A stretch of DNA of 64,000 nt, taken from NCBI GenBank assembly GCA_020637445.1, contig JACJVZ010000002.1, positions 372,001 to 436,000 of the forward strand, in the 5' to 3' direction. The notes below the pieces were generated by a model that was not told the origin of the DNA, made no database searches, and worked only from the letters and a program-made list of their open reading frames with translations. The stretch's first letter is position 1. Each line of letters opens with the position of its first letter. Made by a program: the position numbers and the translations under genes. The stretch is from Calditrichota bacterium. GTDB lineage: Bacteria > Electryoneota > RPQS01. Positions 6,887-15,791 of this stretch are shown here, one piece after another.

Positions 6887-8317
6887 ATGGCTTCTGTTGC
6901 AACGCCGCCAGCCCTCGAATTATGGACTTCGATCATGTCGGCAGTGGCACCCTCGGTCTCCGAGACTACATTTAGCTCATGGATTGAGACCCTAAAGCCA
7001 GAAAAACTCGAAGATCGAGTGCTCACTCTTCTGGCTCCCTCTAAGTTCCATCGTGAATTCGTAGAAGAACATTTCGTTCCCGGACTTGAAGCCGTGGCAC
7101 GCGAGAACACGGGTGAATCCGTGCGCGTCCGCATTCGAGTACAAGGAAACGGGGAAATTCCGCGACAACGTAATTTACCGTTTGCTCCTTCCGCGCAAAT
7201 TCGGCCGGAAGTCTCGAATGGAACAGGGGATCTTGCTCCAAGTGTTTCAGATGCGGCGGCTGAATCTAACTTAAGCCCGCGGTATCGCTTTGAGAATTTC
7301 GTCGAAGGTGATTGCAATAGCTTTGCACGTGCCGCTTGCTTAGCAATTTCCGACTTGTCGCGTCCTACTCTATGGAATCCGCTTTTGATTTATGGCGGTA
7401 CTGGTCTCGGCAAAACACATCTTCTGCAAGCGATTGGCAACCGCGTGTTGTCCGTGCGCCGCAACGACGGCATTCGAGTTAGATACGTCTCATCCGAGCG
7501 CTTCACGCAGGATTTTATTCAATCTGTGAGGTCACAGCAAGGCTCCGATTTTTCGGAGAAGTACAGGAATGTCGATCTGCTCTTGGTGGATGATATTCAG
7601 TTCTTCGCCACGAAGGAACGGACGCAGACGGAATTTTTCCATGCCTTTAATGCGCTGCACCAAAGTGGACGCCGAATCGTAATGACGTCGGACCGCCCGG
7701 TGCATGAATTGGCTGGATTTGACGAACGCTTGATTTCGCGGTTTGATTCGGGACTCGTCACGAACGTAAATCCGCCGACTTACGAGACGCGCTTGGCAAT
7801 CTTACAAGATCGCGCAAAGTTCGAACATTTCCCACTGCCGTTTGACGTCGCGGACTTGCTTTCTACACATATTACCAGTAACGTTAGGGAGCTTGAAGGA
7901 GCTTTTGCGGCGCTCGTCGCACACTGCCAATTTGGCCGGGTGCCGGCCACGCTTGAACTTGCGCAACGGGTGATCCAGGAGAAGACCGGCAAGCGGACGG
8001 GACGGCCTCCCGTAGAGTTGATTCAGCAGACTGTCGCGGATTATTTCCGAATCAGTCAGGATGCTCTGCGGGGAAAAACGCGCAAAAAGGAAATTGCTTA
8101 CGCGCGAATGATTGCAATGTATTTAATGACGGAATTGACGGAGCATTCTCTGAAAACAATCGGCGGATTTTTCGGAGGACGCGATCATTCTACCGTTATT
8201 CATGCGCGCGATACGATTGCTGAGCTGCGCAAGACGGATGAAGTACAAACTGTCTGTGCATTAGGTGACTTGGAGCGGCGGTTGTCGCTTGGAGCGCCCG
8301 TGCGGACAAGTATGTGA
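6887..8317 (+). CDS. dnaA: chromosomal replication initiator DnaA
   Basis: Origin-binding AAA+ ATPase of 476 residues that melts oriC and loads the helicase. Domain I covers ~1-85 (LELWTSIMSAVAPSVSETTF), followed by a flexible linker. The AAA+ domain has Walker A YGGTGLGKTHLL near residue 168 and Walker B LLLVDDIQFF near 229. Domain IV carries the DNA-binding signature GGRDHSTVIHARDTI near 429. The ATG at 6887 is chosen because the promoter -10 lies at 6782-6787 and domain I begins here. In-frame upstream starts (6776, 6788, 6806) lie within or next to the promoter. The long leader (~95 nt) has no clear Shine-Dalgarno. dnaN follows 241 bp downstream. Confidence 0.97.
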   Translation: MASVATPPALELWTSIMSAVAPSVSETTFSSWIETLKPEKLEDRVLTLLAPSKFHREFVEEHFVPGLEAVARENTGESVRVRIRVQGNGEIPRQRNLPFAPSAQIRPEVSNGTGDLAPSVSDAAAESNLSPRYRFENFVEGDCNSFARAACLAISDLSRPTLWNPLLIYGGTGLGKTHLLQAIGNRVLSVRRNDGIRVRYVSSERFTQDFIQSVRSQQGSDFSEKYRNVDLLLVDDIQFFATKERTQTEFFHAFNALHQSGRRIVMTSDRPVHELAGFDERLISRFDSGLVTNVNPPTYETRLAILQDRAKFEHFPLPFDVADLLSTHITSNVRELEGAFAALVAHCQFGRVPATLELAQRVIQEKTGKRTGRPPVELIQQTVADYFRISQDALRGKTRKKEIAYARMIAMYLMTELTEHSLKTIGGFFGGRDHSTVIHARDTIAELRKTDEVQTVCALGDLERRLSLGAPVRTSM

Positions 8318-8558
8318 ATTGATGTTGGCAACCGCGAGAATTATGAACTCGCGGAGTGAATGAACGGGGATAGTTTGCGGTGCGCGGGGAAATACGTCGG
8401 GCGAGGGGACAAGTAACACGAGCCATGAACTCGGTTATGCAGGAGACAGAGTTTCTAATTACCAAGGAATAAGATCATCTGTCCACGAATCCACAGGCTC
8501 TGTTACGACAACTGTCTTTTTTATTCTCTCTTCTCTCTTTAAGACTCAGAAACCTTAC
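8318..8558. other. dnaA-dnaN spacer with hairpin and DnaA-box-like sequences
   Basis: A 241-bp non-coding spacer. A hairpin with arms CCGCGAG (8332-8338) and CTCGCGG (8348-8354) follows dnaA without a clear T-run. Near 8479-8500 the sequence TGTCCACGAATCCACAGG contains two partial DnaA-box-like cores. A pyrimidine-rich tract (8515-8540) precedes dnaN. Spacers here hold part of the origin in some bacteria, so this is a second, weaker origin candidate. Confidence 0.35.
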
Positions 8559-9674
8559 ATGAAATTTTCCGCACCACAAAGCAGTTTGGCTGCAGCGCTT
8601 GCTCCGCTGTCCACGGTTGTCCCGCAAAAGAGTCCAATGCCGGTTTTGTCGCATTTTTTGGCAGAGCTTAGCGGCAACAAGTTAGTCTTGACCGGATCCG
8701 ACATCGAAGTGACGATGCAGACGGTTCTCGAAGTTCAGGGACAAAAAGATGGACGAACTCTTCTGCCGTCGCGGAAATTTTTGGAACTGATGCGTGGACT
8801 GCCTGACGTAAACGTGTCGATCGAAGCGAGCAAAGAGCACCGCATCACGATTACGGATACCGAAGGCAAGAAATATCAATGTTCGGCGGAATCGGTGGAC
8901 GTATATCCGCAGGTGCCGCAGCTTTCGGAAACGTCGACTTTCAAACTGCCGAGACAAAAACTGCGTCGCATGATCTCGAAAGTTTTGTTTGCTGTGTCGC
9001 GCGATGAATTGCGTCCGCAGTTGACAGGTGTGTTTTTGGAACTCTCGAAGGAGCATTTTCGTTTGGTGTCGACGGACGGACACCGTTTGGTGCGTATCGG
9101 TGCGCCGTCGGACGGCTACAAGGGCGAGACTCAGACCGCGATCGTGCCGTCAAAAGCGATGGCCGCGGTGCAAAGAATCGCTGAAGGCGACGGGGAAATT
9201 GAGATCGGATTTGCAGGTTCGCAGCTTGGATTTCGCGCGGGCAACACGACGCTGATTACGCGCTTGATCGAAGGCCGCTATCCGAACTACGACGCCGTGA
9301 TTCCGTCTGAGAACAAGCAAGTTTTGACGGTCGGACTTGACGCGCTGTTTTCCGCGGTGCGACGCGCAAATATTTTCTCGAATGAAATTTCGCGGCAGAT
9401 TCGCGTGCATTTGGACAAACAACAACTGCAAATCCGCGTGGAAGACATCGAACAAGGCAACGAAGGTTCGGAGAGTGTGCCGTGCGAGTTCACGGGCGAG
9501 CCGATGGACATCGGCTACAACGCGACGTACGTGCAGGATATGCTGCGGCAGATCGACACGCCGGACGTGCGCTTTGAATTGGGATCATCCACTTCGGCAG
9601 GTATTGTAAAGCCAACCGAGCAAGAGGAACATGAAGACCTGCTGATGCTGATCATGCCGGTCCGGCTGAACTGA
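8559..9674 (+). CDS. dnaN: DNA polymerase III sliding clamp (beta subunit)
   Basis: Processivity clamp of 371 residues, full length for the family, made of three tandem clamp folds of about 120 residues. Family features: SHFLAELSGNKLVLTGSDIE early in domain 1, RPQLTGVFLEL and VSTDGHRLVR in domain 2, and the C-terminal LLMLIMPVRL, which forms the conserved P-M-R-L end of the hydrophobic client-binding pocket. The start is ATG with no evident Shine-Dalgarno. A strong convergent terminator follows. Adjacency to dnaA is classical. Confidence 0.97.
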   Translation: MKFSAPQSSLAAALAPLSTVVPQKSPMPVLSHFLAELSGNKLVLTGSDIEVTMQTVLEVQGQKDGRTLLPSRKFLELMRGLPDVNVSIEASKEHRITITDTEGKKYQCSAESVDVYPQVPQLSETSTFKLPRQKLRRMISKVLFAVSRDELRPQLTGVFLELSKEHFRLVSTDGHRLVRIGAPSDGYKGETQTAIVPSKAMAAVQRIAEGDGEIEIGFAGSQLGFRAGNTTLITRLIEGRYPNYDAVIPSENKQVLTVGLDALFSAVRRANIFSNEISRQIRVHLDKQQLQIRVEDIEQGNEGSESVPCEFTGEPMDIGYNATYVQDMLRQIDTPDVRFELGSSTSAGIVKPTEQEEHEDLLMLIMPVRLN

Positions 9675-9717
9675 GCCGCGGCAGAGACTCGTTCGAGAAC
9701 ATTAGTGGGCTAATAGC

Positions 9718-9752
9718 AACCCCCGGCGTGCGGCGCCGGGGGTTGTGTTTTG
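9718..9752. terminator. bidirectional terminator, dnaN / TonB receptor
   Basis: A perfect 11-bp stem (AACCCCCGGCG, 9718-9728, with its complement at 9734-9744), a 5-nt loop, and TGTGTTTTG after it on the plus side. It sits between convergent dnaN and the minus-strand TonB receptor gene. Confidence 0.85.
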
Positions 9753-12047
9753 TTAGAATTCGAACTCTGCGCCTATGATCGGCAGCGTGCCCCATTGTTT
9801 GTAGGTGTCGGGTTTGTTCTGGACTTGATTCCAGTAGTAGCTGGCGATGTTGTCGCGGCCGTAGAGGTTTTGGATGCTCAGGTAGATGATCCAGTTTGAG
9901 TTTGCGAGATTGAAACGGCGGTCGACGCGGACGTCCAGCGTGTGATAGTCGGGCAGACGTTCCTCGTTGATGCGTGAGTTGTCGAAGATGCCGCGATTCT
10001 CTGCTGTGGATTGCGCAAGATCAAACTGTGTGTAAGGTGCGCCGCCGGCGAAAACCCAACGCATGGACAGTTCCCATTTGGGCGAGGGTTTGTAGCCGCC
10101 GGTGACGGTGAAGAGATATCGATTGTCGTAGATGCGGTCGCGCCAAATGCCGGTGTAGTCGCGGTAGCGTGAACGGAAATACGACCCGCTGATTGAGCCG
10201 TAGAGATTTTCCACGAGCTTCTTTTGCAGCATGACTTCGACGCCGGAGGAGCGCGCTTTACCGACGTCGCGCAAAGATTCATGCGCGGTGTAACCATCTT
10301 GATCGTTGGTTTGATCGATGACTGAGAGTTCGGGCTGCGCGGGATCGAGCGGAAGATACTCGTATTCTTTAACGTAGCCTTCGACCGTTAGACGCGTGTC
10401 TTCCGACAGCAATTGACTTAAACCCACGACGTAGTGAACGGCTTGCGGATCCGCGAGATTCTTGAAGGCGGAGTTTTGCGACAACAAAACAAGCGGCAGG
10501 GTCTGCGAGTACAGGCCGGTTGATGCCGTGAACGATGTTGCTCGCGAGGCTTGGTAGTTCAGTTGCAAACGCGGAGAGAGCGTTGAATTCGAGGTGTAGT
10601 CTGAATAGTCGGCCCGGAGTCCGGGGGATGCGATGAACTTGTCCGTGACGTTCAGATGAATTGTCGCAAAGGCTCCGGCTTTAGCCGCCGTGTTGTTATC
10701 GTCTATATTCAGCTCGGGAGTCGTGTTGCCGTATGAGTCCGTGGTTTCGAAGAAAGTGCGATCGTACGCATAAGGAAGAGCTTCCGCGTCGGCGCCGAAC
10801 GACAGGTTGTGTCGACCCAGTCTTAGAAAGTTTTCGTTATGGACGCGGAAGGTGTTTTCATCGGACTCGTTGCGCGACAGTCTGTTTTCCGTGACGGCTT
10901 CGCTCCAGTCGCTGGTCCAACTCGAATAGGTGTGCGCAAGACTCGTAACGGAATAGCCGCGATTGTTCCATAGATAGCGCCAGCTTGCGCCGAACGTGTT
11001 GACACGCCAGTCGGCGGTGCCGAAGACATTCTCTTCGTTGTCGAGAGCGGATTTGCGCGCGATGTGGCTGTGATCGACGCCGAGCAAGTCGATAAAGGTG
11101 AGTTTGCTTTTGGAGGATGCATCAAGCGAGACCTTGGCCAAGACATCTGAGTACCACGGTATCGCACTTGCTTCGACGTCGAACGCATCAATGATGAAAT
11201 CGAAGTAGCTGCGATTGGCAGAGACGAGCCACGAGCCGTTGTGGTTAGCGAGCGGACCTTCGAGCACACCGCCCGCGCTTAAGAAACTTGCGTTGGCTTG
11301 TACTTGGAATCTTTCGCGGTTGCCGTCGCGCAAACTCAGGTCCATATAAGAGGAGAGTTTGTCGCCATAGCGCGCGCCGAAGCCGCCCGCTTGAAACGTG
11401 ACGTCTTCGATTAGATTCACGTTGACCATGCCGAGTGCGCCGCTGGCCGCGCCTTGCAAAGGAAAGTGGTTGATGTTGGGGACTTCGACGCCGTCGATGA
11501 CGTAACCGTTTTCGGCGGGACTGCCGCCGCGCACGACTAAGCTGTTGCGCGTATCGTTGACTTTGGCGACACTGGGAAGCTGCATGATGATGCGGCTGAC
11601 GTCACCTACCGCTCCGGGTGCGCGGCGTATTTCTTCGTATGAGAGTTCGACCGTGCCGACGGGTTCGTCGGTGGTCTGTTTGAAGAAGGTCGGGCGAATC
11701 GTGACTTCATCGGTGTTGACGGCGAGGACGTTCAGCTCAATCGTTACGGTCGTGGCGCGGCCGGAGCGAATGACGACGTCGGTTTGCGCGAAGGGTTCGT
11801 AGCCGATAGCCGAAACTTGGACAACATAGGCACCAACGGGGATGTTCTGGATTTCGAAACGACCCTCCAAGTCTGCTGCCGCCCCAAGCGTGGTATTGCG
11901 GAGCATGACGGCTGCGCCGATGACAGGGTCCAAAGTTTCAGCATCACGAACTTGCCCGGAAAGTGACCCAACGGGTATTTCTGCGCGGGCAGCGAGGGTG
12001 CAGAGCAGGGCAATTAATGTGATTAACACGCAGGGTTTGAAACTCAT
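9753..12047 (-). CDS. TonB-dependent outer-membrane receptor
   Basis: A 764-residue outer-membrane receptor. A signal peptide (ending near LAARA) is followed by a carboxypeptidase-regulatory-like beta-sandwich (residues ~28-105; GQVRDAETLDPVIGAAVML and EGRFEIQNIPVGAY). Next comes the plug domain (~130-230; SLVVRGGSPAENGYVIDGVEV, a TonB-receptor hallmark), and then a 22-strand-type barrel ending in an aromatic residue (GAEFEF), as outer-membrane insertion signals require. The substrate is unknown. The ATG at 12047 is preferred to an upstream TTG. A MarR-type regulator lies 47 bp upstream on the same strand, so the two are probably one operon under the palindromic site at 12616-12646. The regulatory-domain fusion is typical of Bacteroidetes/FCB receptors. 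Confidence 0.93.
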   Translation of the reverse strand: MSFKPCVLITLIALLCTLAARAEIPVGSLSGQVRDAETLDPVIGAAVMLRNTTLGAAADLEGRFEIQNIPVGAYVVQVSAIGYEPFAQTDVVIRSGRATTVTIELNVLAVNTDEVTIRPTFFKQTTDEPVGTVELSYEEIRRAPGAVGDVSRIIMQLPSVAKVNDTRNSLVVRGGSPAENGYVIDGVEVPNINHFPLQGAASGALGMVNVNLIEDVTFQAGGFGARYGDKLSSYMDLSLRDGNRERFQVQANASFLSAGGVLEGPLANHNGSWLVSANRSYFDFIIDAFDVEASAIPWYSDVLAKVSLDASSKSKLTFIDLLGVDHSHIARKSALDNEENVFGTADWRVNTFGASWRYLWNNRGYSVTSLAHTYSSWTSDWSEAVTENRLSRNESDENTFRVHNENFLRLGRHNLSFGADAEALPYAYDRTFFETTDSYGNTTPELNIDDNNTAAKAGAFATIHLNVTDKFIASPGLRADYSDYTSNSTLSPRLQLNYQASRATSFTASTGLYSQTLPLVLLSQNSAFKNLADPQAVHYVVGLSQLLSEDTRLTVEGYVKEYEYLPLDPAQPELSVIDQTNDQDGYTAHESLRDVGKARSSGVEVMLQKKLVENLYGSISGSYFRSRYRDYTGIWRDRIYDNRYLFTVTGGYKPSPKWELSMRWVFAGGAPYTQFDLAQSTAENRGIFDNSRINEERLPDYHTLDVRVDRRFNLANSNWIIYLSIQNLYGRDNIASYYWNQVQNKPDTYKQWGTLPIIGAEFEF

Positions 12048-12094
12048 AAATGTGAGCAATTAAAAAGAGTTGACTGCGGTAAGTGGAAAGCGTA

Positions 12095-12601
12095 TTATGA
12101 ATGTTGGCGAGGATCGCGCATTTCGATTCCGAGGACTTTGGCCGCATCGAAACAGAATCTCCGCAGGGTGATGATTGCGCCGCGGAGTTCCTCGTCCGGG
12201 TAGTCGCGGCAGATCTCCTGCATAGTTCTGACATACAGTTCGTCGACCTTTGCCACGGTTTGCCGGCCCTCTTCCGTGATCTCTAAGAGAGTTGCACGGC
12301 GGTCACTGGGGGACGGAATCCGCCGTAGCAGGCTGCGGGACTCGAGCTGGTCGACCAATTGAGTCATGTTGGCGGCGCTGCGGACCATGAAAAGCGAGGA
12401 TTTGACCTCGGAAATCGATGGCGGAACCGGGTAGAGACCGACTGTGGCCAGAACGACATACTGTGGATGTGTCAGGCCATGTTGATTAAAAATCAAGACT
12501 TCGCCTGCGCGAACGGTCAGCTCGCCGACTGCAATCAGCAGGGACGGAAGTGCGACTGCCAATGCAGTGTGGTCGTACAGATCAGATTCAAAAGGGTTCA
12601 T
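12095..12601 (-). CDS. MarR-family transcriptional regulator
   Basis: A 168-residue winged-helix regulator. The helical N-terminal dimerisation part includes LTHPQYVVLATVGLYP. The recognition region is ISEVKSSLFMVRSAANMTQL, followed by the wing RRIPSPSDRRATLLEITEEG, the MarR signature DxR with a beta-hairpin. A C-terminal dimerisation helix follows. It is the first gene of a likely two-gene operon with the TonB receptor. A perfect 10-bp inverted repeat lies immediately upstream and is a plausible autoregulatory operator. The ligand is unknown. Confidence 0.92.
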   Translation of the reverse strand: MNPFESDLYDHTALAVALPSLLIAVGELTVRAGEVLIFNQHGLTHPQYVVLATVGLYPVPPSISEVKSSLFMVRSAANMTQLVDQLESRSLLRRIPSPSDRRATLLEITEEGRQTVAKVDELYVRTMQEICRDYPDEELRGAIITLRRFCFDAAKVLGIEMRDPRQHS

Positions 12602-12615
12602 GGGGCCTCAGAATT

Positions 12616-12646
12616 ATTTTACAAGAATATATTACACTTGTGAAAT
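12616..12646. promoter_or_regulatory. putative MarR operator
   Basis: Inverted repeat ATTTTACAAG (12616-12625), 11-bp AT-rich spacer, CTTGTGAAAT (12637-12646), located 14 bp upstream of the marR-type start codon. Nine of ten positions pair. Location and symmetry suit a dimeric MarR site controlling its own operon, and perhaps the divergent dciA gene. Confidence 0.6.
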
Positions 12647-12700
12647 AAAAACAACTCAACACCAGAATCATCAAGCAACTGATATTTTTCTATTTGTCAG

Positions 12701-12982
12701 ATGAAAAACACTCCAATAAACAAAGTTCTCGAGGCTTTACTGCGCGACAAGAAGTACCAAAAGGGGTTACGGTTGGCGCGGATTGAGGAGAGCTGGGTGG
12801 AAATTGTGGGGGAGCAGATTTCCAAGTACGCGCATGTGACCGGCTTGGAACGCGGGCGGCTCTTGATTCAGTGTGACCACGATGTGTGGCGGGCGACGCT
12901 GCACCACACGAAACCGGAGTTGTTGGGACGGATCGAGGAGGTGGTGGGCAAGGGGGTTGTGAAGGAGATATTTCTGAGTTAA
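12701..12982 (+). CDS. dciA: DciA-like replicative helicase loader (DUF721)
   Basis: A 93-residue DUF721/DciA protein. In bacteria lacking DnaC or DnaI, DciA recruits the replicative helicase DnaB. Family pattern: an N-terminal helix NKVLEALLRDKKYQKGLRLARIEESW, then VEIVGEQISKYAHV, and the strand RLLIQCDHDVWRATL, followed by the characteristic LLGRIEEVVG helix. The length is typical of the short DciA form, consisting of the KH-like domain only. It is divergent from the marR operon and close to dnaA and dnaN, consistent with a replication role. Confidence 0.82.
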   Translation: MKNTPINKVLEALLRDKKYQKGLRLARIEESWVEIVGEQISKYAHVTGLERGRLLIQCDHDVWRATLHHTKPELLGRIEEVVGKGVVKEIFLS

Positions 12983-13139
12983 GTCTGAAGCATGAAGTCG
13001 GAATAGGTTAGAGGTATGAGGTAAGAGGTGTGAACTCAGACGGGTTACCTCTTTACAAGATCATTCCAGAATGAAAAGTGGTTTGGGCTTGGCAGGAAAT
13101 GCTGTAAAGACAACAAAACTGCAAACTGGAGACGGAACT

Positions 13140-14894
13140 ATGAAGCTGGTTACTTTGCTTGGTTGTTTGGTTCTGCTGCTGGGAAATTGGGCGAAAGCAG
13201 ACTCCACTTTTGTGTCGGGAGCGGTGTCGGGACTGTGGACCGCTGACGGGAGTCCTTACATCGTGCAAGGAGATTTGACTGTTCAGGAAAATGATACTTT
13301 GCAAATTAGCCCGGGCGTGCGGGTGTATTTTACAGGACCGTTTGTTTTGGACGTGGATTCATCGGCGGTGCTTTGGGCTCTTGGAGCGGAGGAGGACTCA
13401 ATCGTCTTTACGGGTCCGACGGATTCCGATTCAACCCGCTGGGCCGGACTCTATGCGCGCTACACTTCCGACACACTCCGGTTCAGGTATTGTGTTTTCG
13501 AAAATGCCACGGGCAGAGTACAGCCCACTTCGTACTACTACGGCGCCGTCACGTCGGTTCACAATCAACTATTGATGGAACACTGCGCGATTCGAGGAAA
13601 CTCGTCCGCCGGATCGTACGACGTACATGGCGCGGGGCTGCGCATCAACGATAGAGGTTCCGGTGACGGCAGCTACACGATCAACGATTGCATCTTCGAA
13701 AACAATTCCGGATTCCACGGCGGCGCGTTGGGTATCGAAGACGGCGAGGGCACCATCAGCCGCTGCATCTTTCGGAACAACTTTGCGCAATCGGGTGCGG
13801 CCGTCTATTCATTCATCTCCGCGTCGCACTATCGGGACTGTTCGTTCACCGGAAACGCCGCCCTCGCGCGGGGCGGAGCAATCTGGATCGAAGGAAACCA
13901 TGGAGACATGGTCGATTGCGAGTTCACAGGCAACCACAGTGACGGAATCGGCGGAGCAGTTTGCGATACGTGGGGCGGCGGGACGACCGACCAACCCAAG
14001 TATGAAGGGTGCGAGTTCAGAAACAACAGCGCAGACTCGATTGGCGGCGCAGTGATCGTCGGCGGAAACTCAACGGTCAAGAAGTGCTTGTTCTTGGAGA
14101 ACGATGCGCAAGACGGCGGCGGACTCTATTATGCGATCTATTCGCAGCCGCTAACCGTGACACAGTGCACATTCGCCGAAAACAGCGCAAGCGACGGATC
14201 AGCGGCGGTCTCCATGTCGAGCCAGCCCTACGGCAGCTTCTACATCGTGAATTCGGCTTTTGCAGATAACGAAGGCAACACCGTGATTCGCTATCCGGAT
14301 TGCGCGGTGTCGCACTTTCGGAACAATTTGATTTGGGAAAATCAAACGGCCGCAATTTTTGAAGGGGATGCCTGTGCGGCAAAACACGTCGTTGACCAAG
14401 TCAACGCAAACGGCGATTCATGCGATCAGGATTTCAATCTGTATCTTGATCCGGTGTTCGTCGACGCGGAAAACGGAGACTTTCATTTGCTGCAAGGCTC
14501 ACCGATGATTGACGCGGGGGTCACGGGCGACAACTTCGCGACGACAAACGATCCGGATTCTACGCTACCCGACATCGGCGTGTTCTATTTCAACCAGACG
14601 CCGAGCGCAAGCGACAAGCCCGCGGCGGCTCCCGGCGAACTTGCGCTTTTGCAAAACTATCCGAATCCTTTCAACGGCGAGACGACCATTGAGTTTGAGT
14701 TGCAAACGCCGGCGCACGCAACGCTCGAACTGTTCGATATCACCGGAAGGTGGGTGCGGACACTGTTTGACGGGAATACGCGGGGACGTCAATTCGTGCG
14801 CGTCGAAATGAACGACTTGGCGAGCGGGATATATATTTACAGACTGCGGACTCCGCGGCAACAACTTAGCAGCAAAATGCTTTTGATCAGATAA
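13140..14894 (+). CDS. secreted right-handed beta-helix protein, C-terminal sorting module
   Basis: A 584-residue predicted secreted protein. The start ATG 13140 follows a GGAG-type site. A signal peptide (MKLVTLLGCLVLLLGNWAKA) leads into a parallel beta-helix region, about residues 60-460. It has repeated CxFENN/CxFxxN rungs such as DCIFENNSGFHGGALG, DCSFTGNAALARGGAI and GCEFRNNSADSIGGAV, like polymorphic membrane protein or pectate-lyase-type helices. A C-terminal sorting module follows (NYPNPFNGETTIEFELQ, then DITGRWVRTL and SGIYIYRL). Surface adhesion or polysaccharide binding is possible, but no catalytic residues can be assigned. The 5' spacer contains low-complexity purine repeats. Confidence 0.85.
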   Translation: MKLVTLLGCLVLLLGNWAKADSTFVSGAVSGLWTADGSPYIVQGDLTVQENDTLQISPGVRVYFTGPFVLDVDSSAVLWALGAEEDSIVFTGPTDSDSTRWAGLYARYTSDTLRFRYCVFENATGRVQPTSYYYGAVTSVHNQLLMEHCAIRGNSSAGSYDVHGAGLRINDRGSGDGSYTINDCIFENNSGFHGGALGIEDGEGTISRCIFRNNFAQSGAAVYSFISASHYRDCSFTGNAALARGGAIWIEGNHGDMVDCEFTGNHSDGIGGAVCDTWGGGTTDQPKYEGCEFRNNSADSIGGAVIVGGNSTVKKCLFLENDAQDGGGLYYAIYSQPLTVTQCTFAENSASDGSAAVSMSSQPYGSFYIVNSAFADNEGNTVIRYPDCAVSHFRNNLIWENQTAAIFEGDACAAKHVVDQVNANGDSCDQDFNLYLDPVFVDAENGDFHLLQGSPMIDAGVTGDNFATTNDPDSTLPDIGVFYFNQTPSASDKPAAAPGELALLQNYPNPFNGETTIEFELQTPAHATLELFDITGRWVRTLFDGNTRGRQFVRVEMNDLASGIYIYRLRTPRQQLSSKMLLIR

Positions 14895-14905
14895 CGAGGT
14901 TGGAA

Positions 14906-15745
14906 ATGAAGAAGTTTGTCATGTTGGCGCTCGTGACTATGGCGCTGATGGTTTCGTGTTACACAAATCCGGAAACGGGTCGCCGCGGATTGATGTTGAT
15001 TCCGTCGTCGCAAGAGGCGGAATTGGGATTCTCGGCGTTCCAAGAAATTAAATCATCCACGCCGCGCACAACGGATCAGGCTCAGCAGGATCTGGTCGAG
15101 AAGGTCGGCCGGAGAATTTCGTCGGTAGTCAGCCTGCCGAATGCGCAGTGGGAATATGTTTGTTTCAAATCGGACGAGCCGAATGCGTTTTGCTTGCCGG
15201 GCGGAAAGATCGGCGTGTATAGTGCTATTTTGCCGATTACAAAGAATGAAGCGGGACTGGCGGCGGTGATGGGACATGAAGTCGCGCACGCGACGGCGCG
15301 GCACGGCGGCGAGCGCATGAGTGAACAACTCGTGACGAGTTTGGGCGGCATGGCGCTCGACATTGCACTCGCAAATAAACCCGAACAGACGCGCGCGTTG
15401 GCGATGACCGCCTACGGAGTGGGCACGACTTTGGGAAGAACATTGCCGCACTCACGCACGCAAGAACTTGAAGCGGACCGCATGGGCTTGACGTACATGG
15501 CCCGCGCGGGCTACGATCCGCGTGAAGCGGTCGCGTTCTGGCAGCGGTTCAAAGCCTATAAAGGCAGCGGCGGAAGCGTGCCCGCGTTTTTGTCGACACA
15601 CCCGACGGATGACCGCCGCATCGCGCAGCTTGAAAGATTGCTGCCCGACGCCATCAAAGAATATGAAAAAAGCGGCGGCCAAAGCAGCAGCACCAGCAGC
15701 AGCACCGGCACACCGAGGAGAAGCGGAAAAGTCAGAGAGAGATAG
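14906..15745 (+). CDS. M48-family metalloprotease lipoprotein
   Basis: A 279-residue lipoprotein. The lipobox LMVSC places the lipidated Cys at residue 18 from the ATG at 14906, which has GAGG 7 nt upstream. The zinc protease motif HEVAH (HExxH) lies near residue 124, and the downstream Glu ligand is in QELEADRMGL near residue 186, as in M48 proteases. The family includes BepA/LoiP-type outer-membrane quality-control enzymes. The C-terminus is a Ser/Thr-rich basic tail. It sits directly after a secreted protein gene. A role in envelope or outer-membrane protein quality control is inferred from the family. Confidence 0.9.
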   Translation: MKKFVMLALVTMALMVSCYTNPETGRRGLMLIPSSQEAELGFSAFQEIKSSTPRTTDQAQQDLVEKVGRRISSVVSLPNAQWEYVCFKSDEPNAFCLPGGKIGVYSAILPITKNEAGLAAVMGHEVAHATARHGGERMSEQLVTSLGGMALDIALANKPEQTRALAMTAYGVGTTLGRTLPHSRTQELEADRMGLTYMARAGYDPREAVAFWQRFKAYKGSGGSVPAFLSTHPTDDRRIAQLERLLPDAIKEYEKSGGQSSSTSSSTGTPRRSGKVRER

Positions 15746-15791
15746 GATAGAATAAGTTCGGGAGCACATATCAGCACATAGGAGTATGATC

